Below, piece after piece: positions 25,266 to 32,154 of a stretch of DNA of 32,154 nt. The DNA is from an uncultured Ruminococcus sp. (lineage in GTDB: Bacteria; Bacillota; Clostridia; Oscillospirales; Ruminococcaceae). Within the stretch, counting starts at the first letter, position 1; each line of letters begins with the position of its first letter. The position numbers were made by a program, and so were the translations under genes. Below the pieces are notes generated by a model, which made no database searches, was not told the origin of the DNA, and saw only the letters and a list, made by a program, of their open reading frames with translations. The stretch covers positions 1 to 32,154 of the forward strand of contig CASEVP010000101.1 of assembly GCA_949291345.1 (NCBI GenBank), read 5' to 3'.

Positions 25266-26120
25266 ATGCAATCAAATGGACAACGGAGAACAACATCATC
25301 CGGAAATAAAAATCGGCATGTTCGCTATGATCGCATTCTTGCTGTGCTGGTTGTGCTAATCCTGCTTATTGTGCTGTTAGTCAAGTGTTGCTCCAGCTGC
25401 GCTTCAAGCGGAAATGATAAAGAAGGTAAAGTGACTACCGCAACAACGGCTGTAACACAGGAACCGGCAACAGAAGATTATAGCAATGTGGTGTATTTGA
25501 GCCCATCCAATCAGACGGACAACCTGTTTGATGTGGGCGATACCAATGAGGCAGAAGTGTGTCGCATTCTAGCACAGAAAACAGCCGCAATTCTGGAACA
25601 ATCCGGTTTAACAGTAATGATCGCCGATGAAAATGCCAGCATTCAGGAAAAGACGGCTATGGGAAACAACAATTTGGCGGCATATGTGGCGATTCATACC
25701 AATGCTGGTGTAGGAGTAGGTACGGATTGTTATTATAACAGTTCTTCGGAGGCAAGTCAGCGGCTGGCACAAGCAGTTTATGATCCGGTCGCACAGCTGA
25801 CGCCCACTGATGATCGGGGATTGTTTGATGGCGCACAGAGTGGTTCTGACTCGTATGTGTATGAGATTGGTGAAAATCAGAGCCCTTGTTGCTTGATAGA
25901 AGTAGAATTCCACGACGGACCCAATGTGGCAACATGGATTTTGAATAATGAAGATAATATTGCAATGGCGATTGCAACCGGTATTTGCAATTACCTGCAG
26001 TTGCCTGCACCAACCGGCAGTGCCGGAACTGTGACAACGGTATCTGGCGAAGATACGGTTTCTAGTGCGGTTACTACTTCTCTTAATGCAGTACAAGATC
26101 AATTATCAGAAGGAAACTGA
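25266..26120 (+). CDS. Membrane-anchored N-acetylmuramoyl-L-alanine amidase-like protein (Amidase_3)
   Basis: Predicted cell-wall hydrolase of 284 residues: a basic N-terminus, one TM helix (about 24-39) followed by a Cys/Ser-rich stretch, a Thr-rich spacer, then an Amidase_3-like domain (about 74-265). VVYLSPSNQTDN stands where the first Zn ligand His (GHGG) lies in classical enzymes and has no His; this variant opening is known in clostridial relatives. Glu95/Glu97 (DTNEAEVC) and His144 (AIHTNAGV) match later ligands, and LIEVEFHDGPN matches the C-terminal catalytic segment. GGAGGG lies 8 nt before ATG 25266. The C-terminal tail is Thr/Val-rich. Activity is uncertain given the first ligand. 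Confidence 0.82.
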   Translation: MQSNGQRRTTSSGNKNRHVRYDRILAVLVVLILLIVLLVKCCSSCASSGNDKEGKVTTATTAVTQEPATEDYSNVVYLSPSNQTDNLFDVGDTNEAEVCRILAQKTAAILEQSGLTVMIADENASIQEKTAMGNNNLAAYVAIHTNAGVGVGTDCYYNSSSEASQRLAQAVYDPVAQLTPTDDRGLFDGAQSGSDSYVYEIGENQSPCCLIEVEFHDGPNVATWILNNEDNIAMAIATGICNYLQLPAPTGSAGTVTTVSGEDTVSSAVTTSLNAVQDQLSEGN

Positions 26121-26712
26121 TTTGATATTGGCACAGCTGCCCAAGGAACGTATACCGGTTCTGTTTCTGCATGCATGCTGTGCACCGTGTAGTAGCTATG
26201 TGCTGGAATATTTGCAGCAGTACTTTGCAATTACTCTGTTTTTTTATAATCCGAATATTGTACCGCAGGTGGAATATCTGCATCGTAAGGAAGAACTTTG
26301 CCGTTTGATTCAAGAAATGCCGCATCAGAATGCTGTGCGTGTCATAGATGGGGACTATGTTCCGGAACGGTTTTATACTTTGGCAAAGGGACTGGAACAG
26401 GAACCAGAACGGGGGACACGCTGTCAGAAGTGCATCAGTCATCGTTTAGAGGAAACATTTCTTGCTGCTGTGCAGCAGCCTGTGCAGCCGGATTTTGTCT
26501 GTACCACATTGAGTATCAGTCCTCATAAGGATGCCTATTTCATCAATGAAGAAGGAGAGCGCCTAGCAAAGTTGTATGGGATACCGTGGCTTTTTTCTGA
26601 TTTCAAAAAAAAGGGTGGTTATCAGCGTTCTATTGTGCTTTCCAAAGAGTATGAGCTGTATCGGCAGAATTACTGTGGATGTGTGTTCAGTAAACAAAAT
26701 TCGCATGGATGA
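26086..26712 (+). CDS. queH: Epoxyqueuosine reductase QueH
   Basis: Enzyme of the last step of queuosine tRNA modification, the non-cobalamin alternative to QueG. 208 residues from ATG 26086 (MQYKINYQKETDLIL), whose N-terminus fits the family. Motifs: FLHACCAPCSSYVLEYL (Cys31, Cys32, Cys35), FFYNPNI, RCQKCISHRL, CTTLSISPHKDA, and YRQNYCGCVFS, together the iron-sulfur and metal-binding cysteines of QueH. The start overlaps the amidase gene by 35 bp. TTG 26122 with AGAAGGA 7 nt upstream is an alternative but would remove conserved residues. It is probably co-transcribed with the amidase gene. Confidence 0.94.
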   Translation: MQYKINYQKETDLILAQLPKERIPVLFLHACCAPCSSYVLEYLQQYFAITLFFYNPNIVPQVEYLHRKEELCRLIQEMPHQNAVRVIDGDYVPERFYTLAKGLEQEPERGTRCQKCISHRLEETFLAAVQQPVQPDFVCTTLSISPHKDAYFINEEGERLAKLYGIPWLFSDFKKKGGYQRSIVLSKEYELYRQNYCGCVFSKQNSHG

Positions 26713-26815
26713 TAACAGAAAAGGATGTTTCGAGGAAAATGGAAGAAGATTGTGTAATATTACATTTCTTCTAAAATGGATTTAGGCTTTTTCGTAAATC
26801 ATAACAAACAAAAAC

Positions 26816-26863
26816 AGCGTCTGCCGCACCGAAAAAATGGTGCGGCAGACGCTAATATTTTTG
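26816..26863. terminator. Strong terminator between queH and thrS
   Basis: AGCGTCTGCCGCACC and GGTGCGGCAGACGCT form a perfect 15-bp stem with an 8-nt loop, with A-rich and T-rich flanks. It can end both convergent transcripts. Confidence 0.95.
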
Positions 26864-26890
26864 AGCTTTAAACTATTCAAAATGGCAATA

Positions 26891-28837
26891 TTACTTTTTC
26901 TTTGTATCTACTTCTTCCTTTAGCATTGCAGACAGATCAGCAACCGTCATGCTGCCCAGATCTTCTCCCGTGCGTTTGCGGACGGAAACGGTCTTTTCTT
27001 GGCATTCCTTGTCGCCGATGGTGAGCATGTATGGAACCTTTTCCATGGTTGCCTGTCGAATTTTGTATCCCACTTTTTCCGCACGGCTGTCCACTTCCAC
27101 ACGCAGACCAGCAGCTTCCAATTGTGTCTTGACTTCATAGCAGAAGTCTAGATGACGGTCTGCAATTGGTATTAGTCGTACTTGTTCTGGCGCCAGCCAT
27201 AGTGGAAGTGCACCTGCAAAGTGTTCGATCATATATGCTAAAGTACGTTCATAGCAGCCTAGAGAAGTACGGTGAATGATGTACGGTAATTTTTTCTGAC
27301 CATCCTTGTCCTTGTAGTACATGCCGAATCGTTCTGCCAGCAGCATGTCGATTTGAATGGTTACCAGTGTGTCTTCTTTTCCGAAAACATTCTTGTATTG
27401 AATATCCAGCTTTGGGCCATAGAAGGCGGCTTCGTCAATGCCGATTTCGTATTTGACGCCCAGATGATCGAGAATGTTGCCCATGACGCGCTGTGCTTCT
27501 TCCCACTGTTCCGGCGTACCTTCGTACTTGTTGCCGGGATTTGATGGATCCCATTGGGAGAATCGGAAGGTGCAGTCTTCTAGTAAACCAACTGTATCAA
27601 GCATATGCTTCGCAAGCTGCAAACAGCCTTTGAATTCCTGCTCCAACTGATCCGGACGTAGAATGAGATGCCCTTCTGAAATGGTGAATTGGCGTACACG
27701 TATCAAACCGTGCATTTCACCAGAATCCTCGTTGCGGAACAAGGTAGAGGTTTCGCCCAACCGCATTGGGAGATCTCGGTAAGACCGTTGGCGGTTTAAA
27801 AACACCTGATACTGGAATGGACATGTCATTGGACGAAGTGCAAAACATTCCTTTGTGTCATCGTGCGGATCGCCTAGAATGAACATACCATCCAGATAGT
27901 GATCCCAGTGCCCGGAAATTTTATAAAGTTCTCTCTTTGCCAAAAGCGGTGTTTTGGTAAGGAGATATCCGTTCTTTTGTTCGGTATCTTCTACCCAACG
28001 CTGTAAAAGTTGTACCACTCTGGCACCTTTCGGCAAAAGCACCGGCAGACCTTGACCGATGACGTCTACAGTTGTGAAGTATTCCAGTTCTCTCCCTAGT
28101 TTGTTATGATCACGTTTTTTGGCTTCTTCTAGTTTTGTTAAGTGTTCCTCCAGCATCGCTGCCTTCGGAAATGCTACAGCGTATACACGGGAAAGCATTT
28201 TGTTCTTTTCAGAACCTCTCCAGTATGCGCCGGTGCAGGATAGAAGTTTAAATGCTTTAATTGTGCCGGTAGACATTAGGTGCGGACCGGCACACAAGTC
28301 GGTAAAATCGCCCTGCTTGTAGAAAGAGATAGGCTCCCCGTTACCTGCGTGTTCTTCACACAGTTCTACTTTGTATGGCTCATTTTCATTTTTCAGTTTG
28401 GCGATTGCCTCTTCTGGGGAAAGATAAAACTGCTCTAAGGGCTCATTTGCCTTGACAATTTTCTTCATTTCTGCTTCGATCTTGGTCAGCTCGTCTTGTG
28501 TGAAGGGGTGTTGTACATCAAAATCGTAATAGAAACCAGTATCGATTGCTGGTCCAATTGCTAACTTTGCCTCTGGATAGATGTGTTTGACAGCTTGTGC
28601 CAGAACATGTGATGCAGTGTGCCAAAAGGTTTTTTTGCCTTCTTCACTGTCGAATGTCATGACCTCAAAAGTACAGTCATGGTCAATGACGGTACGTAAG
28701 TCGCAGACTTGACCGTCAATTTTCACACAGCATGCTGCCTTGTACAATCCCATACCGATGCTTTTTACAATTTCTGCAGCAGATTGTGCTGTTTCTAACT
28801 GGCGGATACTGCCATCTTTTAAAGTCAGTTGAATCAT
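26891..28837 (-). CDS. thrS: Threonine-tRNA ligase
   Basis: Cytosolic class II synthetase that charges tRNA-Thr. 648 residues, full length: TGS domain (1-61), second additional (editing) domain with HTASHVLAQAV and the HTAS histidines, catalytic core with motif 2 around FRNEDSGEMHGLIRVRQF, the zinc Cys in LRPMTCPFQYQ, motif 3 near HRTSLGCYERTLAYMIEHFAG, and the anticodon-binding domain from VRLIPIADRHLDFCYEV to the end. GGAAAGGAAG precedes the ATG. It is controlled by the T-box leader upstream, so it is expected to be induced when uncharged tRNA-Thr accumulates. Confidence 0.98.
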   Translation of the reverse strand: MIQLTLKDGSIRQLETAQSAAEIVKSIGMGLYKAACCVKIDGQVCDLRTVIDHDCTFEVMTFDSEEGKKTFWHTASHVLAQAVKHIYPEAKLAIGPAIDTGFYYDFDVQHPFTQDELTKIEAEMKKIVKANEPLEQFYLSPEEAIAKLKNENEPYKVELCEEHAGNGEPISFYKQGDFTDLCAGPHLMSTGTIKAFKLLSCTGAYWRGSEKNKMLSRVYAVAFPKAAMLEEHLTKLEEAKKRDHNKLGRELEYFTTVDVIGQGLPVLLPKGARVVQLLQRWVEDTEQKNGYLLTKTPLLAKRELYKISGHWDHYLDGMFILGDPHDDTKECFALRPMTCPFQYQVFLNRQRSYRDLPMRLGETSTLFRNEDSGEMHGLIRVRQFTISEGHLILRPDQLEQEFKGCLQLAKHMLDTVGLLEDCTFRFSQWDPSNPGNKYEGTPEQWEEAQRVMGNILDHLGVKYEIGIDEAAFYGPKLDIQYKNVFGKEDTLVTIQIDMLLAERFGMYYKDKDGQKKLPYIIHRTSLGCYERTLAYMIEHFAGALPLWLAPEQVRLIPIADRHLDFCYEVKTQLEAAGLRVEVDSRAEKVGYKIRQATMEKVPYMLTIGDKECQEKTVSVRKRTGEDLGSMTVADLSAMLKEEVDTKKK

Positions 28838-28892
28838 AATACTACTTCCTTTCCAAAATATTGTGGTATAACTAACTTTTTATACCAGAATT

Positions 28893-29150
28893 CAAAAAAG
28901 TCCCTCACACAGCGGAAGGACTGTGCAAGGGACGAAGAAAATACAGATTTCTCGTGGTTCCACCCTTGTTTATGCGCTTTTACAAAACGCACCTCGTGGT
29001 GTCCTATAACGGTGACAAACCGCTGCGGATTGGGCAGACTCTAGGAGCGGTGTGCACAAAGCGTACTTTATACCACTGCTTACAGCCGATGGCAGTGATT
29101 CTCTGAAAAAAGTGAATAGTGCAGTGTGCCTTCCCCTTCAACGTTTTAAT
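28893..29150 (-). ncRNA. T-box leader of thrS
   Basis: Transcription-control RNA upstream of thrS. The conserved T-box AGGGTGGAACCACG lies at 28953-28966. Downstream is a terminator stem (28894-28933) of GTCCCTTGCACAGTC pairing with GACT-TGTG-GAGGGAC-type sequence followed by six T. Stem I includes the AGAGAATC box near 29100. The specifier codon is expected to be ACC (Thr); a CACACCGC stretch near 29050 is a candidate but not certain. Confidence 0.93.
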
Positions 29151-29156
29151 GCATAT

Positions 29157-29185
29157 AGTATAACATATTGTATATCAAATGTCAA
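29157..29185 (-). promoter_or_regulatory. thrS promoter
   Basis: Minus strand TTGACA (29180-29185), a 17-bp spacer, TATACT (29157-29162). It starts the T-box leader near 29150. Confidence 0.88.
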
Positions 29186-29218
29186 CAGACAATATTCATG
29201 AAAATTATGTGAAATATT

Positions 29219-29244
29219 CAGTTGTCAACTATCATTGACAACTG
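29219..29244. promoter_or_regulatory. 26-bp palindrome between the thrS and cellulase promoters
   Basis: CAGTTGTCAA and TTGACAACTG are perfect 10-bp arms around CTATCA. It lies 34 bp upstream of the cellulase -35 and 33 bp upstream of the thrS -35. It is a plausible operator for a dimeric regulator; no T run follows, so it is not a terminator. Confidence 0.6.
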
Positions 29245-29278
29245 AACAAATTTAGTTATTCCTTGTTGTGGTATTTTC

Positions 29279-29307
29279 TTGACTTTTAAAAGGAAACATG
29301 ATAAAAT
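29279..29307 (+). promoter_or_regulatory. Promoter of the GH9 cellulase gene
   Basis: -35 TTGACT (29279-29284), a 17-bp spacer, -10 TAAAAT (29302-29307). The leader is about 78 nt. Confidence 0.8.
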
Positions 29308-29391
29308 AAAAAAATACGATGGGTTCGTACAAAACAAGAAATCGACAGTGTTCGACGTTGGATTTCGTTGAAGAAAGGAAGGATACGAAAT

Positions 29392-31752
29392 ATGAAAAAA
29401 TGGATTGCTGTTATTGCAGCCGCTGTACTGGGGTTGACTGGTACAATGTCTGCTGTGCCGGGGGCTATTGCAGAAGCAGATGCCAATACGGCATACAATT
29501 ATGGGGAAGCACTGCAAAAGTCAATGTTTTTCTATGAGGTACAGCAGTGCGGGGTACTGCCGGAGTGGAACGAAGTTTCTTGGCGTGATGACTGCATGAC
29601 AAATGACTATGTGCCAGGTGGCTGGTTTGATGCCGGGGATCATCTGAAGTTTACGCTCACCAATGCCTATGCAGCGACAATGCTGGGATGGGGAATGTAT
29701 CAGTATCGAGAAGGTATAGAAAAATGTGGGCAGGAAACGTTATATGCCAACAATCTCGAATTTGCACTGGATTATCTAGTAGGCTGCGATTTGGGCGATG
29801 AAATCGTGTACATGATTGGAGACGGATCGTTTGACCATGTTTGGTGGGGTTCTGCCGAAGTGTACATGGAAAAATTTGAACTCATGACTGGCGAGACGGA
29901 GCGTCCATATTATACCTGCAATGACAGCTGCATTGAAGCACAGATGGCGGCGGCGCTTTGTACCGGGTATTTGAATTTTAAAGACACTAAGCCGGAAAAG
30001 GCACAAACTTATTTGGAACATGCAAAGGCTTGCTTTGAGCGGGCAGATCAGAACCGTTCTATTGGCGATGATACAGAGGAACATTCTTATTATAAACCGT
30101 CCACATTTTATGACGATCTGTTTTTTGCGGCAAACTGGTTGTATATAGCAACCGGGGAACAATCTTATTTGGACTTGTGTGCATCAGACTATGTACCAAA
30201 TTTGGATAAGGAACAACAGTCTACTGAACTCAAGTATACTTGGGGACATTGTTGGGATGATGTGACACAGGGAGGCATACTGTTGTATGCCATTAATACT
30301 GGCGAACAGCAGTGGGCAGACCAGTTCCAGAAGCACTTGGAATACTGGACAACAGGATATGGCGGCAAGCGTATCACATATACACCGGACGGTCTTCCCT
30401 GGCTGTTCCAGTGGGGCTCACTTCGTCACGCAACCACTACAGCATATCTGGCATATGTAGCAGTGGACGAATTGTATGCGGATGATGCGGCACTGGTGGA
30501 AAAATATACAGATTTTGCAGATAATGTTATGAATTACTGTTTTGGTGACAACTCTGCAAACTTTAGTTATGTGGTCGGCATGGGCGAGAATTATCCAAAG
30601 GCATGGCATCACAGAACATCTAGCGGTGCATGGAATGACAAGTGGAGCAATATAGGGCAAACCGAAGGAGAAGACGCAAAACAACATGCACATATTCTCT
30701 ATGGCGCATTGGTAGGCGGACCTGATCAGAACGATGGGTATTCTGATAAGATCGGAGATTATCAGTACACAGAAGTGGCAATCGATTATAATGCAGGTTA
30801 TACAGCGGCACTATGTGCAATGGTAGAAAAATACGGCGGTACGTCGGATCCCGACTTTCCGCCGACAGAAACGCCGCAATGGGATGAATTCTACATTGAG
30901 GCATGTATCAATCAGGCAAGCAGCAGCTATACAGAGATCAAGGTACAAACCACAAATCATTCCGCATGGCCAGCAAGAACCATCAAGGATTTATCCTATA
31001 ACTATTATATGGACTTTACAGAATTATTTGATGCTGGACTGACGCTGGACGATGTATCGGTGCGGATTGGTTATCAGGAATGGAGTGATAATTGTACCAT
31101 TTCGGATCCAATCCATTATGATGGAAACATTTATTATGTGAAGATTACCTATAGTGACGGCACAAAAATCATGCCTACTGGTCAGTCAGAGCATCAGGGT
31201 GAAGTACAGTTTCGTGTATCCATTCCCGATCCAAATCCGGTTTGGGATGCAGAAAATGACTATTCTTTCGAGGGCTTGGTACAGCAGGATTTGGTAAAAA
31301 CAGATAAGATTACATTGTATGATGGCGATACACTGATTTGGGGCACAGAGCCGGACGGTACTACACCGGATGATGTAACTCCTTCGACCACAACAGAGCC
31401 TGCTGAGACAACGACTACGGAAGAAACCACTACAACAGTGACCGATACCATCACGACAGCATCTGTAACTGATGAAACAACTTCAGAGAATACAACTGTA
31501 ACAGAAGAAACCACGACAGATGTGACAAGTGGCGGAGAAAAAGTATTTTATGGCGATATTAATCAGGATGGTCGTGTTGATATTACGGATGCGGTAATGC
31601 TTAATAAAGCGATTGCCGGTACAGTTATATTAAATCAACAGGCATCAAACAATGCAGATTGTAATGGTGACGGCACCATCGGCACATCGGATAGTTCTGC
31701 ACTTCTAAAGTTCCTGATTGCATTAATATCGAGTTTGCCTAGTGCGGAATAA
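29392..31752 (+). CDS. Secreted GH9 endoglucanase with CBM3c and dockerin
   Basis: Cellulosomal cellulase of 786 residues. Order: signal peptide (about 1-28), GH9 (alpha/alpha)6 barrel (about 33-475), CBM3c-type module (about 480-625) directly behind it (the processive-endoglucanase layout), Thr/Glu-rich linker (about 656-713) and dockerin (about 719-783). Catalytic Asp80/Asp83 lie in WFDAGDHLKF, the conserved HHR at 406-408, and the proton donor Glu461 in TEVAIDYNAGY. Dockerin calcium loops are DINQDGRVDITD and DCNGDGTIGTSD, both intact. ATG 29392 follows GGAAGG; the longer frame from TTG 29368 would cover this site and spoil the signal peptide. It attaches to scaffoldin cohesins and cleaves cellulose. 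Confidence 0.96.
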   Translation: MKKWIAVIAAAVLGLTGTMSAVPGAIAEADANTAYNYGEALQKSMFFYEVQQCGVLPEWNEVSWRDDCMTNDYVPGGWFDAGDHLKFTLTNAYAATMLGWGMYQYREGIEKCGQETLYANNLEFALDYLVGCDLGDEIVYMIGDGSFDHVWWGSAEVYMEKFELMTGETERPYYTCNDSCIEAQMAAALCTGYLNFKDTKPEKAQTYLEHAKACFERADQNRSIGDDTEEHSYYKPSTFYDDLFFAANWLYIATGEQSYLDLCASDYVPNLDKEQQSTELKYTWGHCWDDVTQGGILLYAINTGEQQWADQFQKHLEYWTTGYGGKRITYTPDGLPWLFQWGSLRHATTTAYLAYVAVDELYADDAALVEKYTDFADNVMNYCFGDNSANFSYVVGMGENYPKAWHHRTSSGAWNDKWSNIGQTEGEDAKQHAHILYGALVGGPDQNDGYSDKIGDYQYTEVAIDYNAGYTAALCAMVEKYGGTSDPDFPPTETPQWDEFYIEACINQASSSYTEIKVQTTNHSAWPARTIKDLSYNYYMDFTELFDAGLTLDDVSVRIGYQEWSDNCTISDPIHYDGNIYYVKITYSDGTKIMPTGQSEHQGEVQFRVSIPDPNPVWDAENDYSFEGLVQQDLVKTDKITLYDGDTLIWGTEPDGTTPDDVTPSTTTEPAETTTTEETTTTVTDTITTASVTDETTSENTTVTEETTTDVTSGGEKVFYGDINQDGRVDITDAVMLNKAIAGTVILNQQASNNADCNGDGTIGTSDSSALLKFLIALISSLPSAE

Positions 31753-31805
31753 ACATAAAAGATATGAAATGAACGTGTTAGTTGGTTTTAAAAAATTGTA
31801 ATATG

Positions 31806-31841
31806 AAAGAGGCTGCTGTTTAAATATGGCAGCCTCTTTTA
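31806..31841 (+). terminator. Cellulase gene terminator
   Basis: AAAGAGGCTGC pairs perfectly with GCAGCCTCTTT around a 12-nt loop, followed by a short T run. Confidence 0.9.
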
Positions 31842-31891
31842 GCTTTTCCCCAATGGGCAGTAACTAGGCGGCGGAGATTCACTTAACCTTA

Positions 31892-32154
31892 GTGCGGGAA
31901 GTGTTGGTTAGGGGGGACTGCAACCTTTGTAATGTAGAAGATCAAGGAAAACCCAAAGCAAAGTCTCGTTCTAAAGAACGAAAATCACATAAAAGACATA
32001 TGCAGGGCAGAAGAAGTTAGTGGAGGAAAGAAAATGGTTGGAGTGGATTGTCAACCGAAAATAGGACAGAAATTATTTAGCCGAAATGGGAAGCTTTAAA
32101 TTGAACGGGAGAAAGGTACTCAAGAGAACCGTGAATGCGAGAGTTATTAAACCA
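31892..32154 (+). mobile_element. Probable 5' part of a group II intron (runs out of the window)
   Basis: From 31892 the sequence starts GTGCG, the 5' consensus of group II introns, and continues for more than 260 bases without an open frame. It is purine-rich with many short GAAA/GAAG-type loops, for example CGTTC-TAAA-GAACG near 31968-31982, and phrases such as AGCCGAAATGGGAAGC that I associate with bacterial intron domain I. Base composition differs from flanking genes. The reverse-transcriptase frame and 3' end would be beyond the window. Another structured non-coding RNA is possible. Confidence 0.45.

Overview
The window looks like a chromosomal segment of a cellulolytic, cellulosome-forming Ruminococcus-type Clostridia (Oscillospirales). 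The evidence is two secreted proteins with C-terminal type I-like dockerins and Thr-rich linkers, one of them a GH9-CBM3c cellulase, together with Firmicutes housekeeping genes (CIRCE-controlled groESL, RNase Y, RicT, QueH, a T-box thrS) and a spore germination protease. This assignment is inference; no 16S rRNA gene is present.

Layout. 1-2080: groES-groEL on the minus strand behind a promoter and a perfect CIRCE operator. 2505-6397: OmpR-type response regulator, sensor kinase, a strong terminator, then a membrane-anchored HtrA-type protease. 6434-6604: a 171-bp MITE-like element (copy A). 6708-8114: an isolated ABC solute-binding lipoprotein (minus). 8675-10131: divergent gpr and rpsT. 10203-11800: a MazF/EndoA toxin without a visible antitoxin, a DUF2752 protein and a zinc-ribbon DUF4234 protein (all minus). 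11929-13950: a secreted CAP-domain, cohesin-like, dockerin protein. 14218-16975: nadB and nadC behind a promoter and a potentially switching leader, with MITE copy B inserted between them. 17116-18708: RNase Y, with a long gene-free stretch upstream that carries a distant promoter with an embedded palindrome. 19458-21805: SmtB-like metal sensor, a 2[4Fe-4S] ferredoxin too short for most ORF calls, a lipoprotein, and a coupled coiled-coil/sigma-region-4 gene pair. 21979-26712: Orn/Lys/Arg decarboxylase-like protein, holB, ricT, a divergent amidase and queH. 26891-29185: thrS with its T-box leader (minus). 29279-31752: GH9 cellulase. 31892-end: probable start of a group II intron running out of the window.

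How it fits together. RNase Y and RicT, members of one mRNA-processing pathway, are both here but not adjacent. The dockerin proteins would plug into cohesins of a cell-surface scaffoldin; the CAP protein may itself also offer a cohesin-like module. NadB and NadC are consecutive in quinolinate/NAD synthesis (NadA is not in the window). Most genes have well-formed sigma-A promoters (TTGACA-like, 17-bp spacer, TATAAT-like) that can be read by eye.

The most notable non-textbook signals are: the paired 171-bp elements, which have matching target duplications and differences that mostly preserve RNA pairing; the nadB leader, with two mutually exclusive pairings, one covering the ribosome-binding site; the CAP/duplicated-module/cohesin-like/dockerin architecture; the palindrome inside the distant promoter facing rny; the 26-bp palindrome between thrS and the cellulase gene; and the coupled coiled-coil/sigma4 pair.
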